Below the pieces are notes generated by a model that did no database searches, was not told the DNA's origin, and saw only the letters and a program-made list of their open reading frames with translations. A stretch of DNA of 64,000 nucleotides from Saprospiraceae bacterium. GTDB lineage: Bacteria > Bacteroidota > Bacteroidia > Chitinophagales > Saprospiraceae. Positions 26,184-34,963 of the stretch are shown here, piece after piece (position 1 is the first letter of the stretch; the number at the start of each line of letters is the position of its first letter). The stretch spans positions 1 to 64,000 of the forward strand of contig JANQQI010000027.1 in the NCBI GenBank assembly GCA_028285085.1. Reading direction: 5' to 3'. The position numbers and the translations under genes are program-made.

Positions 26184-29081
26184 ATGAAACGAATTATCTG
26201 GCTCTGTACATTATGGAGCATCTTTAACATCAGTTTGTTCGCTCAATCTGGTGAGATGGGAACCATTCGTGGAAAAATTATCGACAAGACTAACGGAGAT
26301 GTCTTGATGTTCACGAATGTCTTGGTCTTAGACACTGATCCTCCGGTTGGTGGTCAAACAGACCTGGATGGTAATTATGAAATTAAAATTGCCCCTGGCG
26401 TTTACGCTTTGAAAGTTTCTTATGTCGGTTATGCCGATCAGACAATCACCGATGTCACAGTAGAAGCTGGAAAAGTAGCCGTTGTAGATTTTTATCTGGA
26501 TGAAGGAGGTGTAGATTTGGAAGAAGTTGTGGTGACTGCAGAAGCTATCGAACGTTCTGAAAATGCACTTTTAGCCCTACAAGCTAAAGCAATTACCCTA
26601 CAGGATGGTATTTCCAGCCAGGAAATGAGTCGTTATAGTGGCGGTAATGCTGCCGAATCGATGAAGCGTGTAACGGGTGCTTCCGTAGTGGACGGCAAAT
26701 ACGTCTACGTACGAGGACTGGGTGACCGCTACTCAAACGCTCAACTCAATGGCTTACCATTGCCAAGTACGGATCCATACCGAAATAGTACACAGCTGGA
26801 TTTGATTCCAGCTAATTTGCTGGATAATTTGGTGGTGTCTAAAACCTTTACCCCGAACCAACCTGGTAACTTCACCGGGGGTAGTGTAAATATCAAAACG
26901 AAAAGTTTCCCAGAGACTTTCACCTTATCTGCTACCATTAGTTCTTCCTACAATACACAAAGTTCATTGCGCGACGATTTCCTGACCCACGAAGGTGGAG
27001 ATCGGGATTGGTTGGGCTTTGACGATGGAACACGTGCTTTGCCATCGATCTTGCAAGATCCTGATGTGTTAACGGAACTGACTGGTACGGTATATCGCCG
27101 TGCAGAAAGAGATCGCGCCATTGCTGATCTTGTTGACGAGTCTTCAAAATCATTGAATACCAACTTAGCGCCAACTCGTGGTAACAGCTCCGTGAACCAC
27201 GGGGTTTCATTGTCTTTTGGTAATCAATACAAGCTGGGCAATAACCCACTAGGGGTATTGGTTGGTCTAAACTATCGCCGCAACTATTCTTTTTACGACG
27301 ATGGGGCTTTGGAATACTATGAATTGACCGATGCGGGAAGTGATGAATTGAATGTATTCTATCAATTGAGCGATACGCGCGGTGTAGATAATACAGTATT
27401 AGGTGGGTTGGTCAATCTAGCGTACAAATTTGGTGGTTCTAATAAAATCACATTTAACGCATTGTACAACCACGATGGTCAAAAAGAGACCCGCTTAATG
27501 GTGGGCCGACACCCTGGTATTATTTCCGGTGCAGGTACCTTCGAATCTCGTGTGTTGGGCTTTATGGAACGTGAAATCCGCAGCTACCAGCTTCAGGGTG
27601 AACACGCGCTTGGGGAAAGAGGTGTACGCCTAGAGTGGGGAGGTAGTTTTGTAGAAACGAGTCAGGATGAGCCTGATCTGCGCCAGTTTGCAAATACCTT
27701 CCGGGTACGTGATGATGGCGATACACTCTTTGTTTTGGACCCTGCAGAATTTGATCTGCCATTCCACTTCTTCCGTGAACTAAGAGACGAATCACAATCC
27801 GGTAAAGTGGACTTAACTATTCCATTTTTGCAAGGCGTTAGTAAAGCTAATGAGATCAAACTAGGTGTATTGTACACCAATAAGGATCGAACGTTTGACG
27901 AAAGTATTTTCCAAATCAACAATAGCGCCGGTGGTGAAACGGGCTATCTCGGTGATCCCGATGCTTATTTTGGTTTGGATAATCGAGGTGTTGTTGGGAT
28001 TATCCCCGGAGAAGAGCCCGGTGATCCCGACGAGTTTGAGATTGGCCTTTTTGCTGTGGATGAGGACCGAGAGTCAACTAAAAACAGTTATACCGGTTCA
28101 GAGCGCGTTCTTGCTGGATATTTGATGTGGGTTTACGAATTGGATCGTTTGAAAATTATTACTGGTGCGCGTGTTGAAAAAACAGACATTGAGGTAACCA
28201 GTCGTGATACAAGCCTGGAGGTAGGATCGATCGATAAAACGGATATCCTGCCATCTTGGAACTTGATCTATAAACTGAACGACAAGATGAATCTGCGTGG
28301 TTCTTTCAGCCAGACCTTGGCACGTCCTAATATGCGGGAGCTAGCACCATTTACCGCGATCGACTTTAACGGTGGTTTCCGTATCACAGGTAACCCTAAC
28401 TTAGAGCGTACCTTGGTATTGAACTATGACTTGCGTTGGGAATGGTACCCGACTCCGGGTGAGATGTTCGCCGTAAGTACTTATTACAAAGATTTCTCTA
28501 ATCCGATTGTAAAGGCATTCTTGCCAGTAGCGGCTAACCCCGAGATCGTTTTCCAAAATGTTGATAAAGGAACGGTATACGGTATTGAATTGGAGGTCCG
28601 CAAACGTTTGGGCTTCATTTGGGAGAAATTGAATGATTTCAAATTCTTGGCTAACCTTTCTTACATCTATTCTGAGGTGAGTATTTCTGAGGAAGAATTG
28701 GATGTCATTGACCGTTTCAATCCAGAAAAAGGAGATACGCGTCCATTCCTCGGTCAATCCCCATACCTGATTAATGCTGGTTTGAATTACCAAAATCTTG
28801 AAAACGGCATCGATGCGATCGTTTCAATCAACATTTTCGGTGAGCGTCTTTCAGAAATCAGTGAAGGTCGTAACCCGGATATCTACGAGCAGCCTATTCC
28901 ACAATTGGACTTCTCCTTCAAGAAGACCTTTACCAATGGTATGGGAGTCAAATTTGTAGCTCAGAACCTGCTCGATCCATTATACAAGAAAACCATGACC
29001 TACCGCGATACGGAATATCTGATTCAGCAATTCCGTCGTGGAGTGACCGTTGGTTTTAGCCTGTCTTATACAATTCAATAG
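26184..29081 (+). CDS. TonB-dependent receptor with carboxypeptidase-regulatory domain
   Basis: Signal peptide (IIWLCTLWSIFNISLFAQ), carboxypeptidase-regulatory-like domain (TIRGKIIDKTNGDVLMFTNV to about residue 110), plug domain with the conserved YVYVRGLGDRYSNAQLNGLP and NFTGGSVNIKTKSFPE, then a 22-strand barrel ending SLSYTIQ. The VRGLGDRYSN signature places it in the group of large receptors resembling siderophore or oligomer transporters rather than SusC. The frame opens at GTG 26172; ATG 26184 is preferred. It follows the duplicated secreted protein after 110 bases containing a hairpin but no terminator, so the two probably form a receptor/surface-protein unit. Imported compound unknown. 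Confidence 0.88.
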   Translation: MKRIIWLCTLWSIFNISLFAQSGEMGTIRGKIIDKTNGDVLMFTNVLVLDTDPPVGGQTDLDGNYEIKIAPGVYALKVSYVGYADQTITDVTVEAGKVAVVDFYLDEGGVDLEEVVVTAEAIERSENALLALQAKAITLQDGISSQEMSRYSGGNAAESMKRVTGASVVDGKYVYVRGLGDRYSNAQLNGLPLPSTDPYRNSTQLDLIPANLLDNLVVSKTFTPNQPGNFTGGSVNIKTKSFPETFTLSATISSSYNTQSSLRDDFLTHEGGDRDWLGFDDGTRALPSILQDPDVLTELTGTVYRRAERDRAIADLVDESSKSLNTNLAPTRGNSSVNHGVSLSFGNQYKLGNNPLGVLVGLNYRRNYSFYDDGALEYYELTDAGSDELNVFYQLSDTRGVDNTVLGGLVNLAYKFGGSNKITFNALYNHDGQKETRLMVGRHPGIISGAGTFESRVLGFMEREIRSYQLQGEHALGERGVRLEWGGSFVETSQDEPDLRQFANTFRVRDDGDTLFVLDPAEFDLPFHFFRELRDESQSGKVDLTIPFLQGVSKANEIKLGVLYTNKDRTFDESIFQINNSAGGETGYLGDPDAYFGLDNRGVVGIIPGEEPGDPDEFEIGLFAVDEDRESTKNSYTGSERVLAGYLMWVYELDRLKIITGARVEKTDIEVTSRDTSLEVGSIDKTDILPSWNLIYKLNDKMNLRGSFSQTLARPNMRELAPFTAIDFNGGFRITGNPNLERTLVLNYDLRWEWYPTPGEMFAVSTYYKDFSNPIVKAFLPVAANPEIVFQNVDKGTVYGIELEVRKRLGFIWEKLNDFKFLANLSYIYSEVSISEEELDVIDRFNPEKGDTRPFLGQSPYLINAGLNYQNLENGIDAIVSINIFGERLSEISEGRNPDIYEQPIPQLDFSFKKTFTNGMGVKFVAQNLLDPLYKKTMTYRDTEYLIQQFRRGVTVGFSLSYTIQ

Positions 29082-29145
29082 CATTTCTAACGGGAGCGAA
29101 TGTGCTCTCATTAAAAATGCACTTGATTGTATTTACTCCTTGTAG

Positions 29146-29175
29146 CCCGGAGCATTTTGCTTCGGGTTTTTTTTT
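29146..29175 (+). terminator. Terminator of the receptor operon
   Basis: CCCGGAGC (29146-29153) pairs with GCTTCGGG (29159-29166) across a five-base loop, followed by nine T. Confidence 0.9.
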
Positions 29176-29711
29176 ACGATTAATTGCCTTTCTCTTAATC
29201 CTGACTTAAGACACCAAAGTGATATTTGTGGATGTAATTAGTCTTGTAAGTAACAAGTCATCAGCGCTTTCAAAGGAAGGCGCTGATGTCGATGTTTTCC
29301 CCCAAAAAAAGATTTATTGTGGGTAGAATGTAATTGTAATTTTAAAAAAGGATAACAAGCGATTTGAACATCCCTTACGGGAATTTAAACCCATTTTAAA
29401 ATACAGTTAATCTTTAAATCTCATTTTTACCTACGATTAAGCCATTTATCGATTTTCTCTTCTCTTCCACCTTATGACTATCTCGCATCATAATGCTCTT
29501 GCCTGAAGGCTGCGTTTCCCCGACACAGCCTTCTGCTTTTTTATGCCTTTGGGTTAGTTTATACCGTAAAATCTAAGCTATTAGTGAGCCGATGGGCTGA
29601 TTCTCACCCTAAACACATACCAAAAAATAATAAGTCATTTACAACCAATTAATATTAAACAGACAACTTGCTGTTGATTTGAAGCACTATTTTATTCACT
29701 AATCGCATCAA
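29176..29711. other. Gene-free region with an orphan terminator
   Basis: No ordinary gene is seen. It contains a perfect 9-bp stem CATCAGCGC/GCGCTGATG (29259-29288) and a complete terminator at 29505-29543 that is not behind any gene, as listed separately. Confidence 0.5.
29505..29543 (+). terminator. Orphan terminator or attenuator
   Basis: GAAGGCTG (29505-29512) pairs with CAGCCTTC (29526-29533), followed by TGC and six T. It lies 330 bases beyond the receptor terminator and 170 bases before the phosphoesterase start, so it ends an unannotated small transcript or attenuates the leader of the downstream gene. A ten-codon frame (MTISHHNALA, ATG at 29474) ends with its TGA overlapping the first stem bases. 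Confidence 0.6.
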
Positions 29712-30632
29712 ATGAACAGAAGATCCCTAGATATTGTGGTCATCTCGGATGTACATCTTGGCACCTACGAATGCCACGCTAAGGAATTGCTAAAATACCT
29801 GCGGAGCATCAAGCCAGGCATTCTGGTCCTCAACGGTGACTTCATTGATACTGCGCAATTGCGGCGGGAGTCATTCCCCAAAACGCATATGCAAGTCATC
29901 TGTGAGGTTATCAATCTTTCCGTGACGGGAACCAATGTATACTACATCACAGGCAATCGAGATGACCTGATGCGTCGCTTTTCGGAATTTTCAACCAGCA
30001 CGATTAGCTTACGTGACAAACTGGTGCTACAGTTGAAAGATCGAAAATATTGGATCTTCCACGGCGATGTATTTGACGCGTCTTTGCGCGTATCGCCCTG
30101 GTTGACGCGTCTTGGCAGCACAGGCTACAATATGCTTCTTCGCACCAATCGCCTGATCAACAAATTTCGGCGCTGGCTCGGGAAGGATCGCATGTCCTAC
30201 GCCGGCAAAATTAAGACTGGCGTGAAACAAGCGGTACAGTTTGTGCAGCAGTTTGAAAAGCTGGCGACCCGATTGGCCGCGGAGCAAGGCTACGATAGCG
30301 TTATTTGTGGCCACATTCACCAACCGGTGATCAAAGATTTACAGCACGAAGGCAAGACTGTAATGTACATGAACTCCGGCGACTGGGTCGAAAATTTGAC
30401 GGCTCTGGAATATCGCTGGGGGAATTGGTCGCTGTACGAATACGACGAGTTGGATTTCAACTACGTCAATCCCAGACTTCACGTCAAAGAGAAACCCAAG
30501 GCGAAAAAACGCACGGAAGGTGCACGAGGAGAAGGGACGCTGAGCACAAGTACGAGTACAGATGCCGAAGTGTTTTTTGAACAATTACTACAAACGAAGA
30601 GAAATGGGACATTTAACCTTAGACAAAGCTAA
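29712..30632 (+). CDS. LpxH-like metallophosphoesterase
   Basis: All metallophosphoesterase motifs are present: SDVHLG (Asp13, His15), GDFID (Asp43), GNRDD (Asn82, Arg83, Asp84), FHGDV (His117) and GHIHQP (His201, His203). The Arg in GNRD is the LpxH (UDP-2,3-diacylglucosamine pyrophosphatase) form, making a role in lipid A synthesis likely, although Bacteroidota carry several paralogues of this family. A hydrophobic stretch around residues 125-142 could be membrane-associated. The C-terminal 40 residues are basic and low-complexity (KEKPKAKKRTEGARGEG). Its end overlaps a small DNA-binding-domain gene by 29 bases in another frame. Confidence 0.8.
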   Translation: MNRRSLDIVVISDVHLGTYECHAKELLKYLRSIKPGILVLNGDFIDTAQLRRESFPKTHMQVICEVINLSVTGTNVYYITGNRDDLMRRFSEFSTSTISLRDKLVLQLKDRKYWIFHGDVFDASLRVSPWLTRLGSTGYNMLLRTNRLINKFRRWLGKDRMSYAGKIKTGVKQAVQFVQQFEKLATRLAAEQGYDSVICGHIHQPVIKDLQHEGKTVMYMNSGDWVENLTALEYRWGNWSLYEYDELDFNYVNPRLHVKEKPKAKKRTEGARGEGTLSTSTSTDAEVFFEQLLQTKRNGTFNLRQS

Positions 30633-30879
30633 CAACCGAGCTATTTTGGCCGGACAGGCCCTGGAACTAAACGCACCTGAATTTGACATTCTTTGGCTCT
30701 TGGCTTCCCAGCCAGGACGTATTTTTTCGCGGGAAGACATTGTGGTAGCCATGACGACTAATCATCCCTACGTAGATGTTAGTCCACTGCCCGAATATAT
30801 TAGCCGGTTACATACCCAACTAGGCAAAGGTTATATTCGCCTAGTGGGCGGCGCTTACCAGTTTTTGCATCGCGCTTAG
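30604..30879 (+). CDS. Stand-alone OmpR-type winged-helix DNA-binding protein
   Basis: The 91 residues match a complete Trans_reg_C domain: the opening strands GHLTLDKANNRAILAGQAL, the helix LNAPEFDILWLLASQPGRIF, SREDIVVAM, the recognition helix LPEYISRLHTQLGKGYI and the wing VGGAYQFL. No receiver domain is present. The frame continues upstream to ATG 30562, but ATG 30604 begins exactly at the domain. It overlaps the phosphoesterase gene by 29 bases, so translational coupling is likely. Such orphan effectors might be controlled by abundance or by a separate partner. Its stop lies 13 bases from the stop of the convergent MazG-like gene. Confidence 0.7.
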   Translation: MGHLTLDKANNRAILAGQALELNAPEFDILWLLASQPGRIFSREDIVVAMTTNHPYVDVSPLPEYISRLHTQLGKGYIRLVGGAYQFLHRA

Positions 30880-30891
30880 AGCGGGTAGCGC

Positions 30892-31383
30892 CTAGCGCTC
30901 CAGAATAGATTTTAGATCGGCGGGAGAATAGTTAACAGATTTAAGCGTCTTTTTATCAGAAGTTCGATAAACCAGATAGACGCCATCCACTTCTTCATAA
31001 TAACTTTCTACACCATCTTTTGCTTTATAGTGTGCCATGGTTGCGATGGCCTCTTCTTCCGTTTTGCAGGTCTTACTCATATTGGAGCGCTGCACCTCAT
31101 CGAATAATTCCCGGAATTTTTCACCTAAACCGAATTCCAACACGGCCCCGGAGAGGACATACTGGATATCACACAGGGCGTCAGCAACTTCTACTAAATC
31201 GTTATTGTCGATTGCCTCCTGGAGCTCTTTCAGCTCCTCTGAGATCAGACTTACCCGCAGCTTGCACCGTTGTTCTGACGGAATGGTCGGCTCGTCTAAG
31301 ATCGGATGCTTGAACGTTCTGTGAAATTCAGCGACTTGGTTCAGTGCATCTATTTGTTGCATTTTCTTATTCTTGATTTCCAT
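30892..31383 (-). CDS. MazG-like nucleoside triphosphate pyrophosphohydrolase
   Basis: The all-alpha NTP-PPase motif is complete: EELKE (Glu49, Glu50, Glu53) and EVADALCD (Glu65, Asp68, Asp72), the magnesium-binding EExxE...ExxD pattern. The C-terminal extension (YKAKDGVESYYEEVDGVYLV) is found in phosphoribosyl-ATP diphosphatase-like or dCTPase-like members of Bacteroidota. It would hydrolyse non-canonical or surplus (d)NTPs to monophosphates. ATG at 31383 or 31362 could start it. Single gene, convergent with the winged-helix gene. Confidence 0.75.
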   Translation of the reverse strand: MEIKNKKMQQIDALNQVAEFHRTFKHPILDEPTIPSEQRCKLRVSLISEELKELQEAIDNNDLVEVADALCDIQYVLSGAVLEFGLGEKFRELFDEVQRSNMSKTCKTEEEAIATMAHYKAKDGVESYYEEVDGVYLVYRTSDKKTLKSVNYSPADLKSILER

Positions 31384-31469
31384 AGAGGACGAATGTGTTT
31401 TCTAATATTAAAATGAAGTGTATTCGAATTGCCGTTATCATAAGTAAGATAAATCTAATCCCTAAGGTC

Positions 31470-32291
31470 CTACTCTCCAATATCTCCCAATTCCACCCCT
31501 TCTGAGTACGCCATTTTCACACCATTAGCGTGGAAAACTGCCTTGATAGCCTGATTGCACGCAAAAGTGGCACTCCAATAATGATCTGGATTAATAAACG
31601 GCCGGACCGCCAATACGATGAAGTGAGTATCATAAGACTCGATACCAATCGAGGGTGCAGGATCTTGTAATACTTCCGGGATATCCCGTAAAGCTGATTC
31701 GATGAGCCCTTTTACGCGTGGAAAGCTTTCGGCGTAGGGCATATTAATCTGTAGTTCGAGATGGATATGACCCTTATCAGAATAATTGGTGATAACACCG
31801 GATACAACTTGCCCATTCGGGACAATATGTACCTTCTGACCGGGCGTGACGATGGTGGTATTAAAAATCTGGATAGATTCAACTCGACCGAAGCGCTCGC
31901 AAATCTCAACCCAGTCACCTAGTTTATAGGGTTTGAATACCATAATTGTGATGCCAGCAGCAAAGTTGCTGAGATTGCCCTGTAAAGCCAAGCCTACCGC
32001 AAAACCAGCCGCAGCCAGTACGGCTACCAACGAGGTCAGCTCAAAGCCAATAAATCCGGCGGCGATGAGCAAGACGGTAATTTTTAATGCAATATCGACT
32101 AAAGAGCCGAGGAAGGAAGTCACCTCGGGAGCCATCTTCGCTTTATTTAGCGTGACTTGTGTCAGGCGGCTGATTTTACGGACTAGCCAGAATCCTACGA
32201 GCAAAGCCACAACTGCTAGTGCTAAATTGGGCAAAAACGCGGCGATCCAGTCCTGAGCTTGCTCCAGATATTTCGTCAAATCTTCTTTCAT
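31470..32291 (-). CDS. MscS-family mechanosensitive channel
   Basis: Three membrane helices (about residues 17-37, 60-80, 85-110 from this start) end in the Gly/Ala-rich pore helix TSLVAVLAAAGFAVGLALQG, as in MscS TM3, followed by the beta domain (FKPYKLGDWVEICERFGRVE, IVPNGQVVSGVITNYS) and the alpha/beta vestibule. 273 residues equals E. coli MscS in size. The function is release of solutes on hypo-osmotic shock through the inner membrane. The open frame reaches 32360, but ATG 32291 begins MKEDLTKYLEQAQDW, typical for the family. Confidence 0.9.
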   Translation of the reverse strand: MKEDLTKYLEQAQDWIAAFLPNLALAVVALLVGFWLVRKISRLTQVTLNKAKMAPEVTSFLGSLVDIALKITVLLIAAGFIGFELTSLVAVLAAAGFAVGLALQGNLSNFAAGITIMVFKPYKLGDWVEICERFGRVESIQIFNTTIVTPGQKVHIVPNGQVVSGVITNYSDKGHIHLELQINMPYAESFPRVKGLIESALRDIPEVLQDPAPSIGIESYDTHFIVLAVRPFINPDHYWSATFACNQAIKAVFHANGVKMAYSEGVELGDIGE

Positions 32292-32480
32292 AGTATTTTT
32301 CGTGTTCGTTGATTGTCGAGGGCCAAAATTAAGATAATCTGCTAAGAATTCGATAAACATAGCAGCAAAGCCGACACTTAGTACGTTTGATAGATGTAAT
32401 TATATGATTACCCCAAGGTCAATCGCGGTAATCCGGTTGTTTATCCCGGGATTTTGGACTAACTTTAAAATTATTTGTCC

Positions 32481-33044
32481 ATGGATATCGCTTTGCAATT
32501 GCAACACGAAGAGAAAAATCTGATTGAAGCTTGTGTCAACAAGGAGCGCTGGGCGCAGAAGCAGCTGTATGAGGAACACTACGGTAAGATGATGGGCGTG
32601 TGCTTACGCTACAGCAACAATCAGGACGATGCACTGGACATTCTCCACGAAGGTTTTCTCAAAGTTTTTAATCACATCAGTAAGTACCAACCTGGTACTT
32701 CAATCAGTGCTTGGATTCGTCGAATCATGGTCAATACTTCTATTGATTATTATCGCAAGAGCATTCGCCGACGGACCGAGGATATTGACCAAGCTTATCA
32801 CGTCAGCGCCCCCAATGCCGATGCGATCAGCCAATGCAGTGAAAAAGAAATTTTGCAAGCGATTCAAACATTATCGCCTGCTTATAGAACCGTATTTAAT
32901 CTTTACGTTATAGAAGGCTATTCCCATCGGGAAATCGCTGAACAATTAGGCATAACTGAAAGTACATCCAGATCTAATTTGGTTAAAGCGAGACTGAAAC
33001 TAAAAGCATTACTCGCTTCGAATTATTTTGAGTATGGAAAATAA
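32481..33044 (+). CDS. ECF-type RNA polymerase sigma factor
   Basis: Sigma-70 region 2 (QLYEEHYGKMMGVCLRYSNN, DDALDILHEGFLKVFNHISK) and region 4 (LSPAYRTVFNLYVIEGYSHR, then EIAEQLGITESTSRSNLVKA) are both present, with no region 1 or 3, so it is a group 4 (ECF) factor. ATG 32481 is preferred to TTG 32475. The downstream gene starts inside its last codons (11-base overlap), the usual place for its anti-sigma factor, and that gene encodes an anti-sigma-like N-terminus with a membrane helix. The signal and regulon are unknown. Confidence 0.92.
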   Translation: MDIALQLQHEEKNLIEACVNKERWAQKQLYEEHYGKMMGVCLRYSNNQDDALDILHEGFLKVFNHISKYQPGTSISAWIRRIMVNTSIDYYRKSIRRRTEDIDQAYHVSAPNADAISQCSEKEILQAIQTLSPAYRTVFNLYVIEGYSHREIAEQLGITESTSRSNLVKARLKLKALLASNYFEYGK

Positions 33045-34584
33045 CTTTGACAAGTTTATTCGGGAACGCATGGAGCGTATGGAGGTGCCCAAGGACGGCG
33101 CCCAGTGGGGAAAGATGGAGCAACTGCTCGATCAACAGGCCGGCGGTGGCACCCCCGATATCGAGGATGTCTACTTGGACGGCATGGTCTATGACAACCT
33201 CAATACCTTTGAGGTGCCTTACGAGGAAGGACATTGGGACGCTATGCGTGCGCGCTTGGACGATCCTTACGCCATCCGCCGTCGCGTGATGAAATACAAA
33301 GTGATCGAAGTGGCGCTCTTGCTGCTCTTTGTTTTCACTTTCTGGCAGTACTTACCTAATAGTACGGCTAAGATGGATCGTACACCAAGGCCAATTGCTG
33401 ATCTTAGTAGCCCGGCTACTACGCCGAATGACCAGCAGCAAACGGCCGGCGAATTATCCAGTGATCAACTAACGACCAGTGCAACGCTAGAGAGAGCAAC
33501 CTTGGCGGAATCTGCTTCCGCGGGTGCGCTAGCGGGATTACAACAAGCTTCGGCCACTACCTTGGCTGCCGCTGGGACCTATAATAGAACAGCTTCAACA
33601 ACTTCGGAGGCAAATGCCTCGAATCTACTTGCAACCCAAACGACAAGGTCGACCTATTCAGCCTTAAGAGGTGGTGATGCTATGGTGACACCTTTGTCAA
33701 ACTTACAATTACTATCTGCTAACCTTGTCCCTAATGAACCGGGCCTTAATCTCTTACCGACTCTGGCTCCGGGACAATTACTAATGAATCCATCAGAGAT
33801 GATGCGGATTCAGCCCAAATTAGTTGATCCACAGCCTGATCATCTCGCTGCGGAGCGACTTTTGGTTAAATCTCCCGCGGAGGGACGACGTCTACGGGTA
33901 GGGATGGTCTTTGGACCAGATGTCAACTATGTCATGACGCCTTACGATGACAAGTTTCGTCAAGACCCTTTCAATCAGTATGCCTTGGGCTACAGTGGAG
34001 GTTTAACGCTCAGCTTCCAGTATAATCGCTGGGAAGTGGAAACCGGTGCGATTTATTCGGCCAAGTCTTACGGCGCTCGGAATACATACGAAATTCAGGG
34101 CAGCTTCTTTCAGGGTGGCTATGTCCGTAAGGGGCTAGCCGGATCAGAGCTGGATATTCTGCGCATCCCACTGAATGTACGCTACAATATGGTCGTGAAG
34201 CGCAAATGGAATTTCTACATGTTGACGGGGGCTTCTGTCAATATGGCCTTGGAACGTTTGCATCAATTTACCAATCAAACAGTTGGAAACTCTGAGATAA
34301 TGGCTTCACCGGTACCGGGCGGCGCTTTAAATCTGGTGACTGATTTGCACCGCGATCCAGGGACCTATGATGGTTTGTTTGAAGGTGGAAGTATTTTTGA
34401 AAATACATACCTCAGTGCTAATCTTGGGGTAGGTGTGGAACGCTTTTTCGGCGGTCGCATGAGTATCTTCTTCGAACCCGTTTACCAGCAGCAATTCACA
34501 CGCGGCATGGGACCACAAAAAGATCAAATCAACACCATGTCTTTGCAAACCGGGGTACGCGTTAATCTCGGAGCAAAACGATAA
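33034..34584 (+). CDS. Anti-sigma-like membrane protein fused to an outer-membrane beta-barrel
   Basis: The cytosolic N-terminus (first about 85 residues) has two copies of one motif, EVPKDGAQWGKMEQLLD and EVPYEEGHWDAMRARLD. A membrane helix follows (KVIEVALLLLFVFTFWQYL, about 89-107), then a 170-residue Ser/Thr/Ala-rich linker and a C-terminal OMP_b-brl_2-like barrel of about 230 residues (RVGMVFGPDVNYVMTPYD ... LQTGVRVNLG). Taken literally the protein crosses the inner membrane, the periplasm and the outer membrane. It overlaps the ECF sigma gene by 11 bases, so it is its likely antagonist and sensor. It has no recognised zinc-binding anti-sigma motif. A terminator follows. Confidence 0.7.
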   Translation: MENNFDKFIRERMERMEVPKDGAQWGKMEQLLDQQAGGGTPDIEDVYLDGMVYDNLNTFEVPYEEGHWDAMRARLDDPYAIRRRVMKYKVIEVALLLLFVFTFWQYLPNSTAKMDRTPRPIADLSSPATTPNDQQQTAGELSSDQLTTSATLERATLAESASAGALAGLQQASATTLAAAGTYNRTASTTSEANASNLLATQTTRSTYSALRGGDAMVTPLSNLQLLSANLVPNEPGLNLLPTLAPGQLLMNPSEMMRIQPKLVDPQPDHLAAERLLVKSPAEGRRLRVGMVFGPDVNYVMTPYDDKFRQDPFNQYALGYSGGLTLSFQYNRWEVETGAIYSAKSYGARNTYEIQGSFFQGGYVRKGLAGSELDILRIPLNVRYNMVVKRKWNFYMLTGASVNMALERLHQFTNQTVGNSEIMASPVPGGALNLVTDLHRDPGTYDGLFEGGSIFENTYLSANLGVGVERFFGGRMSIFFEPVYQQQFTRGMGPQKDQINTMSLQTGVRVNLGAKR

Positions 34585-34605
34585 GTCTACATCTTAGCAA
34601 GACCG

Positions 34606-34645
34606 AAAGCGCTATTTCCAATGAGGGAGATAGCGCTTTTTGTTT
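34606..34645 (+). terminator. Terminator of the sigma/barrel operon
   Basis: AAAGCGCTAT (34606-34615) pairs perfectly with ATAGCGCTTT (34630-34639), followed by TTG TTT. It lies 22 bases after the stop. Confidence 0.85.
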
Positions 34646-34776
34646 ATGGCGATTACCAATATTCAACGAAAGAGCGTCCTAGTTGAGACAGTTAACATCG
34701 ATTTTCTAAAAACAAAGACGGTAATTTGAGCCAAATTCATCCACTGACCGTTTCAATTGCGTATAGTGAGTAAAGG

Positions 34777-34933
34777 AGTTGTTTAAAAATGAATGGATAG
34801 TTTATTTACAAATTATTGATTCCTAAATACTTCAGCTATTTTAATTTCCGTAGGTATGGTTACGAAAAAAAATGAGCTTCGTCTTAGAAATCAAGCACTT
34901 ACAATTAATTCTAGAACACATTTTTAAACAACT
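34777..34933. repeat. 157-bp AT-rich element bounded by 15-bp inverted repeats
   Basis: AGTTGTTTAAAAATG (34777-34791) and CATTTTTAAACAACT (34919-34933) are exact reverse complements. The interior has no gene. The arrangement recalls a miniature inverted-repeat element, but no clear target-site duplication is visible. The rest of the 0.38-kb gap (34585-34963) holds a terminator and no gene. Confidence 0.45.
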
Positions 34934-34963
34934 TCAAAGTTTGATAACCACAAACCAACTGAG

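Noticed and set aside
30562..30603. Longer start of the winged-helix gene at 30562
   Set aside because: The extra 14 residues lie outside the domain and entirely within the phosphoesterase gene; ATG 30604 begins at the domain.
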